NCBI GenBank assembly: GCA_030043285.1
Contig: JASHXZ010000105.1
Coordinates: 1 to 5,740 of the forward strand
Reading direction: 5' to 3'
DNA: 5,740 nt
DNA from: Xanthobacteraceae bacterium
GTDB taxonomy: Bacteria; Pseudomonadota; Alphaproteobacteria; Rhizobiales; Xanthobacteraceae
Positions 1-5,558 of this stretch are shown here, one piece after another. The notes under the pieces were generated by a model. It saw only the letters and a program-made list of their open reading frames with translations. It did no database searches and was not told the DNA's origin. Both the position numbers and the translations under genes were made by a program. Numbering within the stretch: position 1 is the first letter of the stretch; the number at the start of each line of letters is the position of its first letter.

Positions 1-2108
1 AGCCGCCGGTGATGGGTCAATTATTGGGAGGCCTGCTGCTCGGACCATCGGTCCTCGGCGCGCTGTGGCCGCACGCCGAGCAGGCGCTGTTTCCGAGCGC
101 CGACGTGCAAAAAAACCTGATTCAGGGCGTGGCGCAGCTCGGCGTCCTGATGCTGCTGTTGCTCACCGGAATGGAAACCGATCTGCCGCTGGTTCGGCGC
201 GTCGGCCGCACGGCCGTGACGGTGGCGATTGCCGGCGTCGCCATCCCATTCGCCTGCGGCTTTTGGCTTGGCGAAATACTGCCGGATTCGCTGTTGCCGA
301 AACCGGAGGCGCGCCTCGTCACGGCATTGTTTCTCGGCACCGCGCTATCGATCTCGTCGGTGAAGATCGTCGCCATGGTCGTCCGCGAGATGAACTTCAT
401 GCGCCGTGACATCGGCCAGATCATCGTCGCATCGGCAATTCTCGAGGACACGATCGGCTGGGTGATCATCGCGATCGCGTTCGGGTTGGCCTCGGCCGGC
501 CGCATCGACGTCTGGTCGGTCGGGCGCGCGCTCATTGGCACTGCGGTGTTTCTCGCCGCCAGCCTAACCGTCGGACGACGCGTCGTGTTCGAGCTGATCC
601 GCTGGGCCAATGACAGCTTTCAGAGCGAATTTCCAGTCATCACCACCATTCTGGTGATTATGGCGGCGATGGCGCTGATCACGCAGGCGATCGGCGTGAA
701 CATGGTGCTGGGCGCGTTCGTTGCCGGCATTTTGGCCGGCGAATCGCCGATGCGCACCCGGCACATCGACGAGCAATTGCGAGGCCTGATCGTCGCTTTG
801 TTCATGCCGATCTTCTTCGGCCTGTCCGGGTTGAGCGCCGACCTGACGATACTCAAAGATCCACATCTGGCCGCGCTGGCAGCCGGGCTCGTCCTGATCG
901 CTTCCGCCGGAAAATTCCTCGGCGCGTTCGCCGGCGCCAAGCTCGGCGGGCTCGTTCGCAGTGAGGCGCTGGCGCTGGCCTGCGCGATGAACGCGCGCGG
1001 CTCGACCGAGGTCATCGTCGCCTCGCTCGGACTGTCGATGGGTATTCTCAGTCAGAATCTGTTCACGCTGATCGTCGGCATGGCGGTGATCACCACGGTA
1101 TCGATGCCGCCGATGCTGCGCTGGGCGCTCAAGCGCCTGCCGATGCGCAAGGCCGAGCGGATCAGGCTGCAGCGCGAGGAGATCGATGCCCGTGGCTTCG
1201 TCACCAAGCTCGAGCGGTTGCTGGCCATCGTCGACGATAGCCGAAATGGCAAATATGCCGCGCAACTCGCCGGCATTATTGGCGGCTCCGGCGGCAAGCC
1301 GACCACCGTTCTGGACCTGACCTCCGGCGAATCGCCCAAGGGACCGACAAAGAATGGCAAAGGGCCCTCGGAAGACGGAGCGGACGCAAAAGCGCACGCT
1401 GATGATGCCACGCGCGAAGTGAAGTCAGCCGCCCAGCGGGTGACCACTCTTGAGACCAATCCCGATGAGGAAAGGCCGGGCAGCATCGACGTCACCGCCG
1501 TGCATAAGGACGCGATCGGCCCCGAGGCGGTGGCCGAGGAGGCGCGCAAAGGTTACGACCTGCTGGTCATCGGCGTTGCTGACGTTCATGATCCCAAGGG
1601 CGGCTTCAGCCGCGGGGTGTCATCGATTGCCAGGAATTTCGAGGGACCGCTCGCGGTCATCGATGGGCGCGAGGGCAAAGTCGAGCGGTTGTTCGAAGTA
1701 CGGCACAAAATTCTCATTCCGGTGAACGGCACCGAAGCGTCGCGCCGCGCCGCGGAGGTCGGCTTTACAGTCGCGCGGGCCAACGCCGCCGAAGTCACGG
1801 TGCTCTATGTCACCCGCGCCGGCGCCGGCCGGGGCAATGGCGGGTCGCCAGCCCGCGGCATTCGGCGCAACGAAGCCGCGGTCCTGCGGGATATCGAAGC
1901 CTTGGCCGAACGTTACGGCGTCGATGTGCGGCGCCGCGTGTGCACCGATGCAGCGCCGGACGAGGCGATCGTGCGCGAAGCCAAACGGGGCTTTGACCTT
2001 ATCGTACTGGGGGCGAACCGGCGGCCCGGTGACACGTTGTTTTTTGGCGACACGGCCACGGCAGTGCTCGACCGAGCGGAGACCTCGAAACTGTTTGTTG
2101 CAAGCTAG
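1..2108 (+). CDS. KefB/CPA2-type cation:proton antiporter with two C-terminal USP domains (5' partial)
   Basis: This is an inner-membrane monovalent cation/H+ antiporter of the CPA2 (Na_H_Exchanger) family. The reading frame is open to the left edge and encodes PPVMGQLLGGLLLGPSVLG, which normally follows a first helix, so the true start lies upstream; the GTG at 9 is only the first start-like codon visible. Numbering from that GTG, helices run to about residue 376. Family marks are LLTGMETDL (51-59), ILEDTIGW (144-151, likely ion-binding acidic pair) and MNARGSTEV (327-335). There is no TrkA_N/RCK domain as in KefB/KefC. Instead the cytoplasmic tail carries two USP-like domains (about 402-552 and 566-699). 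In the second, HKILIPVNGTEASR opens the fold, but the nucleotide loop from G668 to G680 departs from GxxGx9G(S/T). The first is interrupted by a Gly/Lys/Asp-rich stretch (about 439-470). The transported ion is unknown. The family call is firm. Confidence 0.93.
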   Translation, partial: PPVMGQLLGGLLLGPSVLGALWPHAEQALFPSADVQKNLIQGVAQLGVLMLLLLTGMETDLPLVRRVGRTAVTVAIAGVAIPFACGFWLGEILPDSLLPKPEARLVTALFLGTALSISSVKIVAMVVREMNFMRRDIGQIIVASAILEDTIGWVIIAIAFGLASAGRIDVWSVGRALIGTAVFLAASLTVGRRVVFELIRWANDSFQSEFPVITTILVIMAAMALITQAIGVNMVLGAFVAGILAGESPMRTRHIDEQLRGLIVALFMPIFFGLSGLSADLTILKDPHLAALAAGLVLIASAGKFLGAFAGAKLGGLVRSEALALACAMNARGSTEVIVASLGLSMGILSQNLFTLIVGMAVITTVSMPPMLRWALKRLPMRKAERIRLQREEIDARGFVTKLERLLAIVDDSRNGKYAAQLAGIIGGSGGKPTTVLDLTSGESPKGPTKNGKGPSEDGADAKAHADDATREVKSAAQRVTTLETNPDEERPGSIDVTAVHKDAIGPEAVAEEARKGYDLLVIGVADVHDPKGGFSRGVSSIARNFEGPLAVIDGREGKVERLFEVRHKILIPVNGTEASRRAAEVGFTVARANAAEVTVLYVTRAGAGRGNGGSPARGIRRNEAAVLRDIEALAERYGVDVRRRVCTDAAPDEAIVREAKRGFDLIVLGANRRPGDTLFFGDTATAVLDRAETSKLFVAS

Positions 2109-2280
2109 GCCGAGCGCAGGCGAATCGGCGATCTCAGGCGGCTCCCACCCCGCAACGCCGCCACATCAGGACTGGTAAAAATGGCCCATCAGGCGCATAT
2201 TTCCTTCACGCCGGGCTGCATGGCCAAATGGCTGGCGCGCCGCCAAACGAACCCGACGATCGCGCTCCCGGCTGCGGCGC

Positions 2281-2286
2281 AGGAAA
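2281..2286 (+). promoter_or_regulatory. Shine-Dalgarno site setting the start at 2294
   Basis: AGGAAA lies seven bases before the ATG at 2294. The only longer alternative in this frame, at 2228, adds 22 Pro/Gly/Ala-rich residues (beginning MAGAPPNEPDD) that look like read-through of intergenic DNA. The site therefore supports the shorter start. Confidence 0.6.
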
Positions 2287-2293
2287 CGCGTCC

Positions 2294-2542
2294 ATGTCCA
2301 TAGTTCCGCTGCTCGCGCAATCGGCCTTCGATCCCGAATTCATCGAGACGCTGGTGGCGGCCTACGAGGACGCCTGGAAGAAGATCGAACAATCCGGCAG
2401 CGCTTTTGCATCGCCGCGTTATCGGCGTGCCGCGCAGGAGATCGTCGCCAAGCGCATTATTGAAATGGCGCAACGCGGCGAACGCGAGGCGGCCCAGCTC
2501 GCCGAAGATGCCGTGAGCTACTTGGCGCGGTCCTACGCCTGA
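2294..2542 (+). CDS. Conserved small hypothetical protein, 82 residues
   Basis: The product begins MSIVPLLAQSAFDPEFIETL and is predicted soluble and mostly helical, with no signal peptide, membrane segment or cysteine. It resembles a family of short proteins often seen, in several copies per genome, in Bradyrhizobium and relatives. As recalled, that family shares an N-terminal AFDPE, a central AWxKIExSGS and a C-terminal AKRIIxMAxRGER followed by DAxxYL; here these read AFDPE (11-15), AWKKIEQSGS (27-36), AKRIIEMAQRGER (52-64) and DAVSYL (72-77). I know of no characterised function for it. The start follows the AGGAAA site at 2281. The gene lies 185 bases after the antiporter, too far for coupling, and faces a convergent gene. 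That it is a real gene is likely; its role cannot be stated. Confidence 0.8.
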   Translation: MSIVPLLAQSAFDPEFIETLVAAYEDAWKKIEQSGSAFASPRYRRAAQEIVAKRIIEMAQRGEREAAQLAEDAVSYLARSYA

Positions 2543-2556
2543 CACACACGACAGCA

Positions 2557-2590
2557 GGCCGGGCGAAGGCGCCACCGGACGCGCCCCGCC
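2557..2590. terminator. GC-rich hairpin between convergent genes, possible bidirectional terminator
   Basis: GGCCGGGCG (2557-2565) pairs with CGCCCCGCC (2582-2590), giving eight G-C pairs around one C/C mismatch and a 16-base loop. It sits in the 54-base gap between the stop codons of the 82-residue gene and the convergent membrane-protein gene, the usual place for a shared terminator. No T-tract follows on either strand, so it is not a canonical intrinsic terminator. In DNA this GC-rich such a stem can also arise by chance. Confidence 0.3.
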
Positions 2591-2596
2591 CAGGGA

Positions 2597-3001
2597 TCAC
2601 CGCCAAGGCTCGTCGCCAAACCGCCGCACAGGCTCTTGCGCATAGCCCAGGGCAACCGGGGCCCCGGCCTGCTCGCGGCGAAGCGCCCAATTTCTGACCT
2701 CCTGCTCTCGGCGCGACGCGCGGCTGTGGCGCTCCTCGGATCTGGTGTTTGAAAGGCGTACCTTCCGGCGGTACTCTACTGCGATGCCTGTTTTCGGAAT
2801 GGCATCCGCAGCTTTCTGCCCCGCGCCTGCAACTTTGTTCAGCTTGTGTGGATTAATCGTCGCTGCCGTGACCAGCTCGGACCGCGGATTGGTCGCCTCA
2901 TGGTGAGCGTGATTAAGCAGTGCATCCGCCGACATCAGGAAGAATATAATGATCGCGGCGATTGCGCTCAGATACGCGAAAATGGATGCCAGGAGTCCCA
3001 T
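2597..3001 (-). CDS. Hypothetical single-pass membrane protein, 134 residues
   Basis: I do not recognise a named family. The protein starts MGLLASIFAYLSAIAAIIIF, one hydrophobic helix at about residues 3-28, followed by NHAHHEATNP (30-39) and a roughly 100-residue polar tail rich in Arg and Glu, with a basic/acidic stretch RSEERHSRASRREQE (87-101). By the positive-inside rule the basic tail is probably cytoplasmic. The C-terminus carries GYAQEP (119-124); I have an impression of similar short tails in other rhizobial hypothetical proteins, which is recall, not a search result. The ATG at 3001 is the most upstream start in this frame, but no good Shine-Dalgarno precedes it. The next ATG (codon 23) would cut the helix. 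It is divergent from the glycosyltransferase and convergent with the 82-residue gene. The GC content seems somewhat lower than that of its neighbours. The coherent helix plus tail argues for a real gene. Confidence 0.62.
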   Translation of the reverse strand: MGLLASIFAYLSAIAAIIIFFLMSADALLNHAHHEATNPRSELVTAATINPHKLNKVAGAGQKAADAIPKTGIAVEYRRKVRLSNTRSEERHSRASRREQEVRNWALRREQAGAPVALGYAQEPVRRFGDEPWR

Positions 3002-3051
3002 GATCGACCGAAGGATCCAGCCCGCCGCTTTGCATAATGCGCGATCGCGGT

Positions 3052-3091
3052 TTTGCGTTCCTACGCCGGACTTTGCGTTCCTGCGCAGGAC
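3052..3091. repeat. Tandem 2 x 20-base direct repeat containing a palindrome
   Basis: Two directly adjacent 20-base units (3052-3071 and 3072-3091) both begin TTTGCGTTCCT and match at 18 of 20 positions, differing at unit positions 12 and 16. The second unit contains the perfect palindrome TCCTGCGCAGGA (3079-3090). With the flanking TGCGT (3074-3078) and ACGCA (3093-3097) it can form a longer, slightly bulged hairpin. The repeat lies between divergent genes, upstream of the possible glycosyltransferase promoter. It could be a duplicated operator or the remnant of a dispersed palindromic intergenic element. Confidence 0.75.
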
Positions 3092-3111
3092 GACGCAGCG
3101 GCCCCGTATGT

Positions 3112-3137
3112 GGAACCGAGTGCATCGCTGAAAGGTT
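3112..3137 (+). promoter_or_regulatory. Candidate EcfG-type (general stress response) promoter
   Basis: GGAACC at 3112-3117 is followed after 16 bases by GGTT at 3134-3137. Alphaproteobacterial EcfG/RpoE2/SigT promoters are described as GGAAC, a spacer of about 16-19 bases, then CGTT or TT. The -35 half is a full match and the -10 half matches at three of four bases. It lies just upstream of the glycosyltransferase gene. Transcription would begin at roughly 3143-3147, which bears on where translation starts. A chance match cannot be excluded. Confidence 0.42.
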
Positions 3138-3143
3138 TATCGC

Positions 3144-4343
3144 TTGGGCAGCGTTGTATTTTGGCTGAACGGCGGCAGCGGAAAAGCCGTGGACCTTGTT
3201 TGTTCCTCCTTGTGGCTCGCGGTCGTGATCTGGCTGATCCTGCGAGCGATTAGTCAACGCGGATTGCTGCCCCGGCTGACCGTGGCCGCCGCGCCGCGCG
3301 TCGACGCGGCAGCGCATGTCACGGTCATCATTCCGGCACGCGACGAGGCGGCGAATATCGCTCGCTGCCTGCGGTCGCTGTTGGCGCAGGACTATCCGGC
3401 AGCCCGCTTAAGCGTGCTGGTGATCGACGACCATTCGGCCGACGACACCGCCGCAATCGTGCACGCCATCGCGGCCCGCCACCCGCAGGTTTCACTGTTG
3501 TCGTGCCCGCCGCTGCCGCCACGCTGGACCGGCAAATCGCACGCCTGCTGGATCGGCGCGCGCGCCGCGGCGCCGCAAAGCGAATGGCTGTGCTTCGTGG
3601 ATGCCGACGTCTGGGGCCGGCCGGCGCTGGTGTCGAGCGCGATTCATGCCGCATTGTCGCAACACATCGATTTGCTGTCGCTGGCGCCGCGCCAGGAGCT
3701 GCAAAGCTTTGCCGAACGCCTCATGCTGCCGTGCGGGCTTATTCTTCTGTCTTTCCTGCAGGACTTGCGCGAGGTGCAGGGCCACGACGGCTCGGCCGTG
3801 ACCGCGACCGGCCAGTTCATGCTGATCCGCCGCAACGTCTACGACGCGGTTGGCGGCCACGCCGCGGTCTCCAACGTGATCTGCGAGGATCTCGAGATCG
3901 CGCGTCTGCTCAAACAATCGGGCCGCTCCGTGCTGCTGATGGGCGGCGACGACGTGATCGCAACGCGCATGTATACCGGGTGGCGGACGCTGTGGCCGGG
4001 CTTCGCCAAAAACCTGGTCGACACGCTCGGCGGTCGGCGCGTCACGCTGAGCTTCACACCGCTGGCGGTGCTGTTGGCGTGGGCGGCCGTGGCGATACCG
4101 ATCATCGATGCGTTCGCCTGCTGGCGAGGAGTGCCCGGTGCCTGGACGGCTCTCGTGGTAGCGGGGCTGGGCTCTGCCGCGGCCTTCGGCCTGCACATTG
4201 CGGCGACGTTCTACTTCCGCATTCCGTTCTGGTACGGTCTTCTGTTCCCGCTCGGCTACACGGTGGGGACGGCGATCGCGCTGGACAGCGTGCGCCGCCG
4301 CATGACCGGACGGGTGATCTGGAAAGGCCGGACCTATTCATGA
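3144..4343 (+). CDS. Membrane-anchored family 2 glycosyltransferase
   Basis: This is a GT-A fold, inverting family 2 glycosyltransferase, using a nucleotide sugar at the cytoplasmic face of the membrane. Seen in order: an N-terminal helix (about 17-36), VIIPARDEAANI (61-72), the nucleotide-binding VIDDHSADDT (93-102), PPRWTGKSHACW (125-136), the metal-binding DAD (153-155), GGHAAV (237-242), the likely catalytic-base region CEDLEIA (247-253), RMYTGWRTLWPGFAKN (275-290), and three C-terminal helices (about 303-322, 333-354, 362-383). The WTGK, GGHxAV, ED and RMY pattern resembles CrtQ-like transferases, and more distantly the hopanoid-associated HpnB, but no carotenoid or hopanoid gene is visible, so the acceptor is unknown. 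A TTG at 3144 with GAAAGG eight bases upstream gives 399 residues; a GTG at 3189 (384 residues) is the alternative and keeps the first helix. The stop overlaps the permease start as ATGA. Confidence 0.9.
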   Translation: MGSVVFWLNGGSGKAVDLVCSSLWLAVVIWLILRAISQRGLLPRLTVAAAPRVDAAAHVTVIIPARDEAANIARCLRSLLAQDYPAARLSVLVIDDHSADDTAAIVHAIAARHPQVSLLSCPPLPPRWTGKSHACWIGARAAAPQSEWLCFVDADVWGRPALVSSAIHAALSQHIDLLSLAPRQELQSFAERLMLPCGLILLSFLQDLREVQGHDGSAVTATGQFMLIRRNVYDAVGGHAAVSNVICEDLEIARLLKQSGRSVLLMGGDDVIATRMYTGWRTLWPGFAKNLVDTLGGRRVTLSFTPLAVLLAWAAVAIPIIDAFACWRGVPGAWTALVVAGLGSAAAFGLHIAATFYFRIPFWYGLLFPLGYTVGTAIALDSVRRRMTGRVIWKGRTYS

Positions 4344-5428
4344 AAGCGGCCAAGCGGAAGGCCGAGCACGAACACCCTGCTGCCGACCGGGGCGAGCAGC
4401 GGCTGATCGATCTCGAGGAAGCCCGCGCCGTCATCCTAGCGGCCGCGGCGCTTGCCGTCTTCCTTTATTTCATCAAGCTGATCCTGCTGCCGTTTCTGTT
4501 GCCGGCCGTGGTCGCTTATCTCTGTACGCCGGTGCTGGATCGACTCGCCGCGCGCACGCGCTGGCCGCGTTCGCTGTTTGTGGTTTTGTTTTTTCTGGCT
4601 TTTCTCGGCATCGGCGCGCTGTTCTTGGACTTTGCCGGCGCCCGAATCTTCGCCGAGGCGCGCGGCCTGACGACCGACCTGCAGGGCATGCTCGAGCGCC
4701 TCGTCCGCGACGCCACCGGCGGTCAGCCGGTTCACCTGCTCGGCTATACGATCGATGCGCACCAGCTGGTACAGGGTCTTCTGGCGAAGCTGAGCGATTG
4801 GCTCGGACAATCCAATGTTCTGGTCGCGGCGGCGGGCTACGGCTTGGTGGCCATCATGGGCACGTTCCTCATGGCCGTGCTGTTGTTCTATTTCCTGCTC
4901 AGCGGCCGCCGCGTGGCCGGCGGCATTTTCTGGATGGTACCGCCGCACCGCCGCGCGCTCGCCGATCGCATCTGGCAGCGGCTCGATCCGGTTTTGACCC
5001 GCTACTTCCTCGGCATGATCGTCGTCATGATATATGCGGCGGCCGCCTCCTATGTGGGCCTGAAATACTTCCTCGGCATCGAGCATGCGATTCTACTGGC
5101 GCTGTTGACCGGCATTCTCGAAACCGTGCCGGTGATCGGACCGACCTCGGCCGCCATCATCGCCGGACTGATATCGCTCCGCACCGCAACGGGCTTTATG
5201 AGCATCATCGACTATGCGCTGTATGCGACGGCGCTCCGCCTGTCGATCGATCAGCTGGTCGGTCCGTTCGTGCTCGGCACCGCCGCTCACGTCCATCCGG
5301 TCCTGATCATCTTCTGCTTTCTCGCGGGCGGCATCGTGTTCGGCATACCTGGGGTCATCATGGCGGTCCCAGTGGCGCTGTTGATCAAGAGCACGCTGGC
5401 GACGCTTTACGGCGACGAGCCCGAGTAA
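4340..5428 (+). CDS. AI-2E family transporter (PerM-like permease)
   Basis: This 362-residue multi-pass inner-membrane protein has the usual length for the AI-2E/PerM family, whose members include the autoinducer-2 exporter TqsA and Na+/H+ antiporters; for most members the substrate is unknown. Seen here: a charged cytoplasmic N-terminus (1-28), a helical pair (about 29-62) ending before PVLD (64-67), a third helix (79-99), a soluble-looking middle region (about 103-157), and a C-terminal bundle containing YFLLSGRR (184-191), ETVPVIGP (261-268), IDQLVGPFVLG (303-313) and FGIPGVIMAVP (334-344), all typical of the family. The ATG lies within the glycosyltransferase stop codon (ATGA, 4340-4343), with GGAAAGG at 4321-4327 rather far upstream, so translation is probably coupled. 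The same frame stays open far to the left, but that part is a shadow of the glycosyltransferase. The family call is firm; the substrate is unknown. Confidence 0.93.
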   Translation: MKAAKRKAEHEHPAADRGEQRLIDLEEARAVILAAAALAVFLYFIKLILLPFLLPAVVAYLCTPVLDRLAARTRWPRSLFVVLFFLAFLGIGALFLDFAGARIFAEARGLTTDLQGMLERLVRDATGGQPVHLLGYTIDAHQLVQGLLAKLSDWLGQSNVLVAAAGYGLVAIMGTFLMAVLLFYFLLSGRRVAGGIFWMVPPHRRALADRIWQRLDPVLTRYFLGMIVVMIYAAAASYVGLKYFLGIEHAILLALLTGILETVPVIGPTSAAIIAGLISLRTATGFMSIIDYALYATALRLSIDQLVGPFVLGTAAHVHPVLIIFCFLAGGIVFGIPGVIMAVPVALLIKSTLATLYGDEPE

Positions 5429-5460
5429 ACACCGCTCGACCGGAGCCCGCGCGGCCGTCT

Positions 5461-5488
5461 CGTGACCGTCAAAAACCAGGGCTATATT
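5461..5488 (+). promoter_or_regulatory. Possible sigma-70-type promoter for the YkoP-like gene
   Basis: CGTGAC (5461-5466) resembles the alphaproteobacterial -35 CTTGAC, and after 16 bases comes TATATT (5483-5488), a fair -10 in an otherwise GC-rich region. Transcription would begin at about 5494-5497, immediately before the inverted repeat at 5500. This rests on a visual match only. Confidence 0.35.
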
Positions 5489-5499
5489 GTGGCGTTATT

Positions 5500-5528
5500 G
5501 GCAACTTTTCCCGGGGGCGAAAGTTGCC
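5500..5528. repeat. Perfect 9-base inverted repeat upstream of the YkoP-like gene
   Basis: GGCAACTTT (5500-5508) and AAAGTTGCC (5520-5528) are exact reverse complements around an 11-base loop; G-T pairing could extend the stem on both sides. It lies between the possible promoter and the ribosome binding site at 5547, so it would be at the very 5' end of the transcript. It could be a repressor site or an RNA hairpin in the leader. No T-run follows, which argues against a simple terminator for the permease operon. Confidence 0.7.
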
Positions 5529-5546
5529 GGTTGGGTAGAGGCAAGC

Positions 5547-5551
5547 GGAGG
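5547..5551 (+). promoter_or_regulatory. Strong Shine-Dalgarno (GGAGG) setting the start at 5559
   Basis: GGAGG is placed seven bases before the ATG at 5559, an ideal spacing. It decides the start of a gene whose frame is also open further upstream. Confidence 0.75.
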
Positions 5552-5558
5552 CCCGCTC

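Noticed and set aside
110..116. A-AAA-AAC heptamer in the antiporter reading frame, a form known from programmed -1 frameshifting
   Set aside because: The phase is right, but the zero frame continues into conserved antiporter sequence, the -1 frame is only a short Arg-rich shadow, and I see no clear stimulatory hairpin or upstream Shine-Dalgarno element. It is most likely chance.
564..1397. 277-codon minus-strand open frame opposite the antiporter
   Set aside because: It is a typical antisense shadow of a high-GC gene: the product is rich in Arg, Gln, Asp and His with no recognisable motif, while the plus strand encodes a clear antiporter.
2137..2162. GGCGGC/GCCGCC six-base inverted repeat after the antiporter stop
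   Set aside because: A short stem with a 14-base loop and no T-run is expected by chance in DNA this GC-rich. It is not strong enough to call a terminator.
2181..2303. 40-codon open frame beginning MAHQAHISF, overlapping the start of the 82-residue gene by ten bases
   Set aside because: There is no Shine-Dalgarno before its ATG and no recognisable motif. A leader peptide coupled to the next gene is conceivable, but nothing in the sequence supports it beyond the overlap.
3040..3049. CGCGATCGCG ten-base palindrome
   Set aside because: Short GC-rich palindromes containing GCGATCGC are common in such genomes. With no repeat partner or placement clue, it is not evidence of a site by itself.
3503..4339. 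Long open frame upstream of, and in frame with, the permease start
   Set aside because: It lies wholly inside the glycosyltransferase gene in another frame, and its translation is Arg/Ala-rich with no domain character. The permease family begins at about the ATG at 4340, so this is a shadow frame, not a fusion.
4436..5086. 216-codon minus-strand open frame opposite the permease
   Set aside because: Its Gln/Arg/Glu-rich composition is what the complement of hydrophobic membrane-protein codons produces. It has no domain, and the plus strand is a clear AI-2E family gene.
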